Of a DNA stretch of 64,000 nt, positions 1-10,482 are shown piece after piece (position 1 is the stretch's first letter; each line of letters starts with the position of its first letter). The stretch spans positions 43,406 to 107,405 of the forward strand of contig CACRSC010000082.1 of NCBI GenBank assembly GCA_902651635.1, read 5' to 3'. This DNA comes from Mastigamoeba balamuthi (taxonomy: Eukaryota; Evosea; Mastigamoebida; Mastigamoebidae). The translations under genes were made by a program, and so were the position numbers. The notes below the pieces were generated by a model. The model did not search any database. It saw only the letters and a program-made list of their open reading frames with translations, and had not been told where the DNA came from.

Positions 1-208
1 ACCCGTACCTGGCTCACTTCCGCGACCAAGATCAACCTTGTCCACCACCAGGGCAAATCTTGAGAGGCAAATGTGGTTTGATTGAACTGTCAGCAAGGAT
101 ACTGGTAGTACTGCATGCTGTGCCCCTGGGCACTGCAAGTATACTTATGAAGAGGTCAGGCTCCCTTCTGGACTAGGTCCTGGACCACCCCACAGAATCA
201 CCCGTCAC
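1..208. other. Left edge, no supported gene
   Basis: Frame 3 is open from base 3 to a TAG near 173 and could be the last exon of a gene lying outside the window, but the 57 residues show no motif I recognise. Nothing else is visible before the inverted repeat of the element that follows. Confidence 0.2.
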
Positions 209-570
209 CACTCATGCTTCAATATAGGTTTGGTCATTGCTGTGACTTTTGTGTATGGAGTGATAAATCTATAGCAATGTTTCTTCAGTGCTACTTTAGC
301 GCTTCAATCACTATTATTGTGCTAAATCCTATGCTAAATAGCACTACATTGCTCATAGCTATTTTAGTGCTACACGCGACCTAATTTCAGTGTTTTTGCT
401 TTTTTTTATCTATCACAATGCATCGATTTATTGCTTCTAGTGCAAATATATGCACTAGTGGCGAATGTAGCACTAATTTAGTGATGCAATTCCATCGAAT
501 TCATCACATATAGTGCTACCAATTGCATGGCACTATTTCAGTGCATTTAGTGCAATTTTGTGATTATTCA
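209..570 (+). repeat. Left long inverted repeat
   Basis: AT-rich arm rich in short motifs such as TAGTGCTA and its inverse. Anchors shared with the right arm (as complement) include TGGTCATT (231), GTGACNTTT (242), a block around 261-290 ending CAGTGC, and the exact 14-mer at 361-374. Similarity fades past about 570. Confidence 0.7.
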
Positions 571-677
571 TTGCTGAGCTCTCAGTCATTTTTTGTAAGT
601 TAAACCTCTGTTTTGGATTTTTTCACTGGGGTGGTCTGGGAAACCAGGCCTCCCTGGGAATACGGCGCAGGGGGTTC

Positions 678-960
678 TCACTGAAGTACCAGATCTAGGT
701 TCATGATGATTATGATGGCTGATCTCAGCAGGTCATTGCTCATCACCTTCTTCCCCTTGAACTTCTTGCCCACGATGTTGAATCGGGATTTGAAGCCCAG
801 GTAGTGCTCTACCCTGCTTCTCCACTGTGAACACGGCCTCGATCTCATTCATCTCAGAGTTGTTCTCTGGCTCCCATGTCCAGTTCTGGAACGTGGCAGG
901 GGCTCTCTGGATTGTGTTGATGAGAGCATGCTGGAGTTTATGGGCCACCTTCCATTCTCT
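678..960 (-). pseudogene. Transposase C-terminal fragment
   Basis: On the minus strand one frame reads about 50 residues to a TGA at 678-680, including WRSRVEHYLGFKSRFNIVGK, then a Lys-rich and Ile-rich tail. The pattern of Arg-Val-Glu followed by a K/R-x-R-F is typical of the end of DDE transposases (DDE_Tnp_4/Harbinger type). Upstream, the protein-like reading continues in another frame (MNREWKVAHKLQ region, about 830-966), so at least one frameshift separates the parts, and an in-frame TAG lies just beyond. It is non-functional as it stands. The family call rests on a short motif and could be wrong. Confidence 0.35.
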
Positions 961-1732
961 GTTCACATTGAGTGCAAGCTACAGCCAGATATCAGATGCC
1001 TCACTAAGAAAGCATGCCAAGGGGAAGAAGGGACAGGCAGTGGTCACTGCTTCTGCTCCTGCCCCTGCAGATCCTCCTGATGTTCCTGCATCTCATGGCA
1101 AGTGCGACCAGGTACAACTAGAGAAGCACACTGCTGAGCTAGAGAAGATGATAAAGGCAGTGCTTACCCAGCTGCTTAAGATCAAGCTCGGTGCCAAGGC
1201 CTTAGGCAACAAGTCAGAGAGCTCATCTGCTGTGTGTTGGAGCATGAGGGTGATGGTGCTCGTGCTCTTGCAGGTCATCTGCAGGCATTTCTGCACTACG
1301 ATTCCTACTTGGCCCTGATGGACTTCCAATGGGTGTATGACAGCACACATTCTGAGAATGACACCCTGAAAGATCACATTACTCTGTTCACATGCTGTCT
1401 CGCTCAAGAGCTGCTTCAGGAAGAGCTGGAAGCAGAGTTATACAGTTAAAATATCCCTCTTTTCGTTTAAAAAATCCCTATTTTCAACAGGTATGTCCCT
1501 TCTTCTTCTTCCTCCTGCCCCTCTCACTGCTCTCTTCCTTTTGTTTAAACTCACTTATTTTTTGCAGAACGGGGCCTCTGAGGCCCCTGAGGAGGAGCAG
1601 CAGAACGAGCAGCAGAACGAGCAGGACAATGACTGGGACGACCCGATCATGCTGGAGGAAATGTCCACTGAAGATGTGCAGCACCTCTCTTCGCAGCAGA
1701 AGAGGTACTGCACAGTGCTGCTGAAGCAGTAA
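827..1732 (+). other. Plus-strand reading frames inside the element
   Basis: Open frames 827-1318 and 1234-1449 overlap out of phase, and a third piece (1568-1732, acidic, Glu/Gln-rich) is preceded by a good 3' splice site (TTTTTTGCAG ending at 1567), with a possible donor GTATGT at 1491. Together they could be a captured or element-encoded gene with introns, but no domain is recognisable and the frames do not join cleanly. I would not call it a working gene. Confidence 0.2.
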
Positions 1733-2034
1733 AGAAATAAATTCTGAAATATTTTATTCAAAATTTCTGAAATTAGATATAAAATTACTTTTTGCAATAA
1801 ATACGTTTAATCATTTTAGCAATTTTTTTTGCTTTTCCCGATTTAATTGCTATGTGCATGTTGCACATGTTGTGCATTAATCAATATTATTGAATGGATT
1901 TTTTCGATTAATGCATATAGCAATGCATACATATGCAGTCCATGCACTACTACATACAAATAATGCGCAATCTGTGCATTACATGCAATTAGCATATGGT
2001 ACGCATGATGCACTAATTGTGCTTGTACAAAATA

Positions 2035-2432
2035 GTGCTAATTCAGCGCAAAACTAGCACTGAAAAAGTAGCACTACACACTTCAGTGCATAAAACGCAG
2101 TGATGAACAAAAGTTCAATGTAGCACCACATGCAATGCATACAATGGAATTACATCGCTAAGTTTGTGCAACAATGGCTACTAGCACAAATATTGGTGCT
2201 AGTAGCACTCTTAGCTATGCATAGTGTTTGGTTTAAAATATCGATAACGCTGAATTTAGGTCACATGTAGCACTAAAATCGCTATTAGCGATGTAGCACT
2301 ACTTTGCAGTAAATTTAGCGCAAAACTAGCGATTGCATCGCTTGTTGCACTGGGAAAACACTAAAGATTTTAATGCTCCTTGCGTAAATGTCACAGAAAT
2401 GACCAACTGTTTATTGAAAACAGGGAGGGGAG
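2035..2432 (-). repeat. Right long inverted repeat
   Basis: Inverted partner of 209-570. Strongest blocks are 2390-2427, 2340-2376, 2240-2300 (containing the exact 14-mer at 2266-2279) and 2140-2160. The outermost matching bases are about 2427-2432, just before the unrelated GC-rich sequence begins. Confidence 0.7.
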
Positions 2433-2684
2433 CCGTGCACACTTAACAGCTTACCACTCTTAAAAGAGGGGCTTGCCCCATCACCCGCCAAAATCTCCTA
2501 TTCCGCGACTCCACGAGAGGATTGGGGTAATGGGCGAGGAGGGATGGTCGACGGGGGAACGGGGCCGGTCACCCAAGCTCTGTTTGCTCAAGTCAAGCTC
2601 TGTTTGCTCGAGTGGGGAAAAGGGGGGGAGGGGGGAGCAAACAATCGGTGGGGAACCGGGCGACCCGGAGAGGCAGCCTCCTCA

Positions 2685-4376
2685 TCAGAGCAGGAAGAAG
2701 GCGGCGGCAAGGAGGACGGAGCAGGCGACAGCGAGCGGGGATGCAGCGCCGGCGGGCTGCTGGTCGGCAGCGCGGGTAGCGAAGTTGACCGAGTTGGAGA
2801 GCCTGGCGGTCTGCTGAGGGGCAGGAGCCGTGTCGCGCCTGCCGTGCTGGTCGATGGCGGCGCTGAGGGTGGTGGTGATGGCGAGCGACTTGTCGACCAC
2901 GAGCGCGGTGTCGACGAGCTGGAAGCGGTAGCACACCCACGTGGGGTCCGTGGAGGCGGGACACGTCTCCAGGGCGAAGCCGTAGGCCTCGGTCCCGGGG
3001 GTGCCAGCGTAGATCGTGACCGGGCCCGCGGCCCTGAGGGCTTCGCCCGAGAGGACCGCCGAGACGACGGAGGTGCGGGTGAGCCTGAGGTCGGTGTAGA
3101 CGTGGTCGCGGACGTGGACCCAGTCGCCGAGGAAGAAGCGGACAGTCTCATCGGAGGTGGTTGTGTCGGCGTGGGTGGACTGGATGCCGTTGAGGCGGAC
3201 GGTGGTGTTGAGCATGCACCAGTTCTCCAGGCCCTCGAGCGTGCCCCTCAGCCCCGTCTTGTGCGTGGCCGACCGGGCGGTGCTGCTCCTGAGGGTGAAG
3301 GCGAGGCTGAAGGCGTCGGCGGCGCTTGTCGAGCAGATCGAGTACTGGTCGATGACGGCCCTGAGGTGCCAGCGCTGCTTGTTGTACGCCGAGTCGACGA
3401 GGCCCGCGTACGTCAGGAGGTTGATGCTCTGAATGTGGCCCTCCGTCCCGCTGATCACCATGGTGGCGTCGTCGATCTGGTAGTCGGCCTCGGCCGCCAC
3501 CGTGATGAGGTCGAACTCGACCGTGGGCCTGCTGCGGTCCAGCGGCACCAGGACCGAGAACTTCTGGATGTAGCCCCACACCAGCGTCGCGTCCAGCGTG
3601 GTGATGCTGCTGCTCACGTCCAGCGTCCGGTACAGGATGATCTCGAAGCCCACCGACGCCGCGTACGGCCGCGTGTAGTCCCGCCCCGCCAGCGTGAAGG
3701 TCTCGGTCCAGTTGACGCGGATCAGGAACCGCATGCTGTACCGGTCGGGCAGCTCCTCGATGTACGGCTGCGCGCTCCTGATCAGCTCCGGCAGCCCGAA
3801 GCTCGCGATGCCCGTGAAGCTGCACGCCCCGGCGTCCATCCGGATGCCCAGCGAGGCGATCACTGCGTGCGTCTGGGGGTTCTCTGCGCGGGCACGCGTT
3901 CGAGTGGTTGGACCGGTGAGCCGGGGCCGGGGGTTTTGTGGTGCGCACACGCGCGCTCACGCGGCGGGACAGATCAATAGCAGAACAGAGAGGGCATGCG
4001 CCGCGGATCGAGGGACCGGCCGCGGGCGATGGCGCTGCAGATGGGGGAGGAGCGAGAGAGTGGCACGGCACACAGCGCGCACCAAAGTGCGCCACGACGT
4101 TGGTGCGCCCCGGCTCTGTCTGGGGCACGGTGACGTTGATGTTGACGACGTCGCCGCGCTGCCCCGACAGCGTCTGCGTCAGCAGCGGGGGCTCGACGAG
4201 GTGGTCCGGCTGCGTGGGCGTCAGGGGGTGCGGGCACGGCAGCGCCGCGGCGAGCAGGGCTGCGGTGGCTGCGGGGTCAGTGTGTGTTTTGCGGCACAGC
4301 AGCGGGCAGTGCGGGCGGTGTCGCGGTGCGCACGGAGGGCGACGAGAAGGGCGACGATGGAGCCCGGTCTGGCCAT
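2685..4376 (-). CDS. Secreted or GPI-anchored protein of unknown function
   Basis: Three exons: 4376-4334, 4268-4083 and 3883-2685, all joined in phase 1 with GTGCGC donors and CAG acceptors. The 475-residue product starts MARPGSIVALLVAL and stays hydrophobic to about residue 27, a clear signal peptide, with Cys soon after. The body is rich in Thr, Val and Ser with alternating beta-strand character, and the last 20 or so residues (ASPLAVACSVLLAAAFFLL) are hydrophobic, as expected for a GPI-attachment signal or a membrane anchor. Two or three N-glycosylation sequons are present (for example NVT, NWT). I do not recognise any domain. The start was chosen because the exon-1 ATG gives the signal peptide and no upstream in-frame Met does better. 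Exon 3 is open for 400 codons with strong GC3, so the gene itself is well supported. Confidence 0.75.
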
Positions 4377-7148
4377 AGTCCTGCGGTTGTGCCGGTGGTT
4401 TGGCGGTCGGCTTGCTGGCTCGAGACGAGGAGATCTGCGTTGTGGTGACAGCAGCTGGCCGGCCGCTGCGCTTAAATCCGCCGCCAGGTGACGTGGTTTT
4501 CGCGTTTTCCTCTGTGCGCGGTTTGGTTTTCGCTCTGACGCAACCGCCGCCGGTTTTCCTTGTCGGGGCTTGATGTCCGGCAACATCCGAACCCGCTCGG
4601 TAAAAATCGCCCTGCGACCGTCTCGGGCCGAAACAGCCCGTCGCCCTTGTCGTCCCGTGGCTGCGTGGGCGAGCACTTGCGTTGCCGCATGGCCCTCTGG
4701 GGCTGCCGTGCGATCGACTCGCAGTAGTTCTCCCTCATTTTGCCGGCTCTGCCTCGCTTCCTCCTCAATTTTTCTGTGCCATCCGGCTCATCAGAGGCAC
4801 TGGGAACAGCCCGCACAGGCCATCGCTCTCATTGGACCCTCCAGTGCGGCCACAGGAATCCCGCCGCCACCTGCAATCTCTTGCTTCGGCGGATTGCGAA
4901 AACGAAAACGACAATTTGAGAACCCGTTTTTCTCTCCTGCCCGAGACCAAAGCGAAGCACCCGTGACAGCCCCTGTTTGATTTATGCCCTCCGCCGGTGC
5001 TTACGGCCCGCTCTGCTTCTTTGGCTTGTGACGTGCCTCTGAGTGTGATCGTTCCCGATTCTCTCTGCCCTGAACGAACGCCGTTCGTGCTCAGCATGCA
5101 AGGCGGCGCTCATGTCTGGTCCGCCCTCCCAGCACAAACGCGGCCAGGGGTCGGGCTCAGCCGGCGGCCCCATCGTCCCATCGAGGTCTGCACGGACCCT
5201 CTCCGACTTGGCGAGCCCTTCCGCGACGTCTTCTCGATGGCTGCCCAGCCCCCCCCCCCAGTGACACTACTGGTGTGTGCTGCTGCTTCGCGCTGGCCAA
5301 GGCTCGTTTGGCTTCGACAGGGCGCTGAGGGGGACAGTGGCGACAGGCGACGCTGAGCACCGAGGCACGCAAGCGCCCGCGAAGGTTCGCGAGTCCGAGA
5401 AGTCTTCCGCCAGGGTCTCGTCTGCGGTGGGCTCTTTGGGACCGGCACATCGTGGTTTCATCTCCGTGATGACCCCTGCCTGCGCCCGAAGCACAGCGAT
5501 CCGCGGTGAAAATCCCTCGAGTCCAGTCGCCGATGTTTGGACATCCAACACATCGAATTTCCTTTGTATTCTTCCGATTCCGCGGGGTCGTTTCTTATCC
5601 GTCGCACTCCACTCGGACGCGAATCTTGCCGCCCGCGCCCGCTCTCCTCAGCCGCCCGCTCCGCCTGCATCGCGCTGTTCGCATCGCACCACGGCAGCTC
5701 CTCGCGCCAACCTCGCGGCCACGGCCATTGGTGAGTTTGCGTTTTGTTGAAGCTGTTGGGAATATTTCAACTGCTTGACAGAACAAACGCCATCAAACTA
5801 GAGTTGCAGCGCTCAGTTCGGTGTCCCGGCTGGATTGCTCCAGGTAGTATCTGAGATGTCTGCCATTCGCTGGTGACAGGCGAGGCAGCGGTTCGCGGGC
5901 GTGTGAGTGCTCGCGCACGCAGATGTGCATCGCAGCGCCCGGAGACGCCGCTCCGCACAACTGCGCACGCGTGCCCCTGCGCCCGAGCTGCGCACCTCTC
6001 GGACGCAGGGACGGCGGCGTGGAGGCTTCCCCGCACCCGACGCCGGCGGAGAACCCGCCCGCGCCGGGCGCTCGGCACAGCACGCAGCGCGCGCTCCCCC
6101 GCAGGGCGGCGGGCCCGCGCACGAAATGCGCAGCCGTCCCCTTTGACTCTGCCACGCGCACACAACGCAAGCAACTCCCGCGGGACAGACGCAAAGCCGC
6201 TCGCGGCCTCCCCGTCATCCAACTCCGCCAGCTCGAGGCCAGTCGGACGGCAACGGCTCAGCCACGCCGGCGCACACGCGGACCGGCACGTGCCGTCGCA
6301 ACCCAGGGGCGGCGAGGGAGGGGCGAAGCCCCCTGGCGCACACCGCGAGAGGAGCCCATGCGACACGCACCGGCCCGCGCGCCCCGCGCAGCGCCCCAGC
6401 CGCGCTGGTGCTTCGTCACGCCTCCGCGGGCAGTGAGCACTCGCCTGCCCGCTCGGGCGCTCGGCAACGCAGCGCGCCGGCGACGCCGCACACACCGCGA
6501 CCCACGCACACGCCCGGCACAGCACGGCAGTCGAAAAGAGGACCAGCGGGACACGTATCATCATCGCGCAGCGCGCTCGCGCTCGCCCAGGGCGCAGGGA
6601 GGGCAGGGGTGCGACGCGAGGGCAGTGGGGAGGTGCTTCTCACCTCGTCGGGCGTGCGGGAGGCGACTGGAGCAAGCTCGGGGCCGGGCGCAGGTCTGCG
6701 GAGCACGTCTTCCACCCTCGGGGGTTTTTGAGAAAGTGGGGCTGGGCGATTCGTTTCGACGTGGCAGAGCGCACACGTATTTGCGAACGTGTGTGAACGT
6801 GCACGAAACTCGGTGAATTGTTCAGTTGAATTCTCTGGGAAACTCGTGCTATTCTCACCGAAATTTCGTCGGAGGATTATGTTGGTGCTCAGGCGCGCTT
6901 CCGTCGTCTTCGCCCGCGCGCCTGCCAGCATGCCTGGCCCGAGACGGCAGCAACCCGCACAATGCTCACGCCCTACGGCATCAACTCAGACCGCCACAGA
7001 AGCTTCTGCAGAGCTTTCTGCCCAGAGGGGAAGACAGCTCTTATCTCAGGAAATTCTGGAAAGAAAGGAGAAGCTGGTATTTGATAGACAGACACCAGAT
7101 TTCCACGAAAGATCACTATCATGATCTGAACCTCGTGTATTTGCTCAT
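4377..7148. other. GC-rich stretch without a gene I can model
   Basis: Many long open frames occur on both strands but they are what very high GC predicts. Two places deserve mention. At 5112 (+) a Met opens a Ser/Pro-rich frame (MSGPPSQHKRGQ) that could be a first exon. At 6564 (-) a Met begins MMIRVPLVLFSTAVLC, which resembles a signal peptide, and a protein-like block (GLELAELDDGEAASGF) lies downstream at about 6180-6240. I could not link either into a spliced gene. The frame of the glycoside hydrolase at 7374 stays open after its stop down to 7149. Confidence 0.3.
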
Positions 7149-7373
7149 TCAGTGAGATCTGAGTGAGCATATTGCGTGTAGTAGTCCAATGAAAGACACT
7201 AGAGGGTAAACGTCTAGGGATGATGCTGCACTCCACATTGAGCCAGTGCAGTTCCCTGCGGTCATTGTGATCAGGAATGATGGGGTTGAACCGATGGAAA
7301 GTGATGATGTTCCTCTTGAAATGTGCTTGCTGAGTGAGTGTGAGACCGGTTTGAAAAATGATGAAGTAACATA

Positions 7374-9077
7374 CTACTGTGAATGAAGTGAATAATCCCA
7401 TGGGTAAAGGCAGCCATCTGTATCCATAGTGATATCAAATGATATGTCTCTGGGTGCCCACAGAGCATGAACACTGAGTGAGCTTTCGGTACCCTGGAAG
7501 CTGAGAACGGTGGCATTAATGCCCTGCAGCTTTTCTCTGAAGGCTGTTGTGAGCTTTGAATCATATTCCACATCCTGTATTCTCAATTTGCCAAATGTTG
7601 CTTTCGCCACAGTTGACTGTTTCATTAATACTGTAGCCGGAGTATGTCCTGCAACAATGGAGTAGTCACCCATGTGATCATAGACACTAGTTCCTGAGCC
7701 ATCATATCTGGAAGTGGTTAGTACAACATTGAGCTTAGTTCGTACAAACTGAACCAGTGGGCTTGTGCAACGCCGAATGCTATTGACAACAGTGGCAACT
7801 TAAGAAGATACTCACGTCGGAGTGATTCACCACCTGCGTTTCCGCCAATGGCCTCTGAGCTGATTCCAGTTTCGGTTGCAATGTACAGCTTCTCTGGAAA
7901 CTTCACTCCGTAGCCATATGCTGCCATTGTCTTCTTCATGTTATTTTTCTGAATGATGAAACTCTGGGCCATTCCATCACTATCCTTCTGTAAAGAGGTC
8001 AACTAACTGCAGTCAAGTGTGAGTACCCGGGTATTCCATTGTGAAGTTTCTAGATTATAAACACCGTTGTGGGGATAAAAATGGAATGACATGCAGTCAA
8101 ACCAGGCACCGCCCAGGGCAGGATAATCTGCTGATACACTTCCATCAACTGGATTGTCCGAGTACCGCATAACGGCATCGAGGAACTGATAGTACCCAAG
8201 CCCACCAACAGCAACAAAAGCATCGGGATCCACTTTCTTGACGACCTCGTAGGTCACGCGGAGCAATCTTACATACTCAAACACCTGAGGGTTTGCTGAG
8301 TGCAGGATAAAAGCGAAAAGTGGGACCGTTGAGTGCCAGTTCGGTATGTCATTTGGGTTTGGTGGTGTGGTCAGCCAGGTGTCCACAGATTTCCAGTTAC
8401 TTGTCCAATCCTAATAAAAGGAATGAATCAGGTGAGGTGAATCGAGAGTATGGAAATGCTGGTGATTTGGCATACAGGTTCGTTCCAGACCTCCCAGATT
8501 TTGATCCAGGGCTTATAGATAGTCACGGTTTTGTTCATGAACACAGCCCAATAGTTCTTGGGGTTGACGGTCCCTGAAATGAAGATGGGTTCATACAGCC
8601 CCAGAGGAGGGTACTGCTCCGTGTTTCCTTCCGAGGGTGCTGTTGGGGCGGTTGGGCAATTAATGAGAAGAAGGGGTCTGCAACTCAATTAATTGAGCTC
8701 AGCAATAAAACGTGTGTTGGTTGAAAAAAGGGGAGGAGAGACGGCAAACCCTTTGAGTGGGCCGCTGTGGCACCGACGACGAAGCCTACGAGATTGCGCA
8801 TCCCGATGTCGACGGCGTGCATGCAGTCGGAGACCTCGATGGTGTACCCCCAGCGCTCGAGGTGGGCCTCGGGGAGCTTCTTGCGCTGCCCCGAGGCCCC
8901 TGCGGCCACCGCGATGTCCGAGAGCAGCGCGTCGTCCCAGTGCGAGTCTGGCGGCCCTCCCAGGTTGATGCCGTAGGCGAACGAGTGCGCGGGATACGAC
9001 GGGACGCTGTCCTGCGCTCCGATGGCGCTGGTGCGAGCAACGGCGTGGAAGAAGAGAAGCGCAACCGACACAAGCAT
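7374..9077 (-). CDS. Secreted glycoside hydrolase, clan GH-A type
   Basis: Five exons (9077-8750, 8639-8476, 8410-8027, 7987-7746, 7707-7374) give 483 residues with an N-terminal signal peptide (MLVSVALLFFHAVA). Around residue 160 is IWEVWNEP, the classic clan GH-A acid/base glutamate in Asn-Glu-Pro. About 170 residues later comes YIATETG, where the nucleophile glutamate is expected, and then HWFSLYDG, also usual at the end of the barrel. This is the layout of GH39/GH5-like beta-glycosidases. The exact family and substrate are not clear. Introns 3 and 4 are only 39 and 38 nt, and the latter carries a perfect TACTAAC branch site 14 nt before its acceptor. The frame ends at TAG 7374-7376, but the same frame is then open for 75 codons with a hydrophobic end that looks like a GPI signal, so the stop may be a break, an error or a missed intron. 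Confidence 0.8.
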
Positions 9078-9322
9078 TCGAGCGTAACGAGGGGGTTGCC
9101 GAAGATAGGTGTATCCTACCGTGTGAATCGTCGACGTGAAAACCCAGAAGAACCAGAATCGTTTTCAAACATTGTACATCCCCTTAGCTGCGGGTGGCGG
9201 TGCCTCGCGAGTTCAGGCTCACCTCTTGGCTCGGTGCCGTCATGGCTCAGTCATCCCTTGTGCGGAGGTCTGATATTTGCACCTCAATTTAGAAGAACTC
9301 GAGTGACTCTGTCAACTGGACG

Positions 9323-10189
9323 ATGCGGGGCTCGAGAACCGCAAATCTTGACCCGGGCGAGCATCCCCTGGCGACGGACAAGGCGCGCGCGTTGGAGGCT
9401 GCCGGGGACGCGCGTCCTCGCGTCGTTCTGATCTCGAGCGGCTCTTTCGCGCCTCCGCACCTCATGCACGTCCGCATGTTCCAGAGAGGTGCTGCTCTGC
9501 TGCTGCCTGTCTTCCGCCGAGCCTGATCCCGACACTGCCGCAGCCAGGGAGACCGTGGAGAGAGACGGCGAGGTGGTGGTCGGGGGGTACATGTGCCCCT
9601 CGAGCGACAGCTACGTGGTGTCCAAGCTGCGCTGTGACTTCATCCCCCTCGTCCACCGCAGCCGTATGTGCCGGTACCACTCTGCTTCCCGTGGGCCTTG
9701 TGGCAGTTGGCAGCGCTCTGTGTTGCAGCCCTGTCTGACTCTGCTCGGTTCTGCTCAACCAGACTGGCATGCGCTGATTCGGACTGGATCGACGTGTGCG
9801 AGTGGGGCTATGCCAATGGGCCCTTTGTTGCCGCTGCCGTGCAGACGAGACTGAGGAATACTGTTGCCGGATGCTCGTCTGTGCGCTGCGTGGAGATGCA
9901 CGGGGCAGACACTGTTCTCAGGCACCATCTGTGGTTGTGGCCTGGAGAGTATGTCGTTCTGGGGAGGCCGGGCTACACTGCAGAGCTGTTTAGTGTGCTC
10001 GCCGAGGCGGAGAGGGACCACTCGTTCAACAAGAAGATGAAGCTCAGGATCGCTGATGGTGAGCTGGAAGATGTCAGCTCGACATCCGTGCGGGCTGCAG
10101 TGGCCTCGGGGGACAGGGAGAGGCTGCAGGAGATGCTCCATCCTGGCGTTGTTGAGTACCTCTTGCAATGGAGCAGAACAAAGGCGTGA
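9323..10189 (+). CDS. NMNAT: Nicotinamide-nucleotide adenylyltransferase
   Basis: Exons 9323-9488, 9544-9673 and 9763-10189 give 240 residues. The product condenses NMN (or nicotinate mononucleotide) with ATP to make NAD(H) precursors. Motifs: VLISSGSFAPPHLMHVRMF near the N-terminus is the nucleotidyltransferase GxFxPxHxxH signature. SDWIDVCEWG matches the D-W-I-x-V-x-x-W-E segment. HGADTVL corresponds to the GAD-L motif, and VSSTSVRAAV is the C-terminal SSTxxR motif. Length is slightly short of animal NMNATs (about 280). The ATG at 9323 lies about 45 nt downstream of a GATATTT element seen before several other genes here. The junction of exons 1 and 2 uses the first CCGCAG acceptor, which alone keeps phase. 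Confidence 0.93.
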
Positions 10190-10482
10190 CATGGTTGCAC
10201 AGCCAGGAGGACAACACGATCAATCCAGCATTCACTTGGATCTCTGTGATGTTGGTGTTACAATGTTAATCGTTTTTTTCGTAACACTCTGGGGAGTCTC
10301 CCGCCTGTCCAGTCTCTCGAGGCCCCTCAAGGGCCGTCGCTAGCGTCAGTGTCGCCCTCCTGCCGGCTACTCTCAACGTTTGGACGACCCATGTGCCCTG
10401 AATGCCAGCGATGACAATTTGATTTTTGGCCGTATCTCGAAGATATTTGGGCATTGCAGGCAACACGTGTCGTGCGAGACAA

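Larger units (their letters stand above)
209..2432. mobile_element. DNA element with long terminal inverted repeats, decayed
   Basis: An AT-rich island of about 2.2 kb in a GC-rich genome. Its two flanks are inverted copies of each other over roughly 350-400 bp. Bases 231-246 pair with the complement of 2390-2405 with one mismatch plus one change, and 361-374 is identical to the complement of 2266-2279. Between them lie stretches at about 70-75 percent identity with small gaps. The core (about 680-1735) holds broken reading frames on both strands. Such long repeats are known from Mutator-like and foldback elements, but the only transposase-like trace (minus strand, 678-960) looks more like the end of a DDE transposase of the Harbinger/DDE_Tnp_4 kind. 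I could not find a convincing target-site duplication, so the outer borders are uncertain by some 10-20 bp. Family assignment is inference. Confidence 0.7.

Noticed and set aside
2544-3980. 478-codon plus-strand frame
   Set aside because: Antisense of exon 3 of the secreted-protein gene; Gly/Arg/Val-rich composition typical of a shadow.
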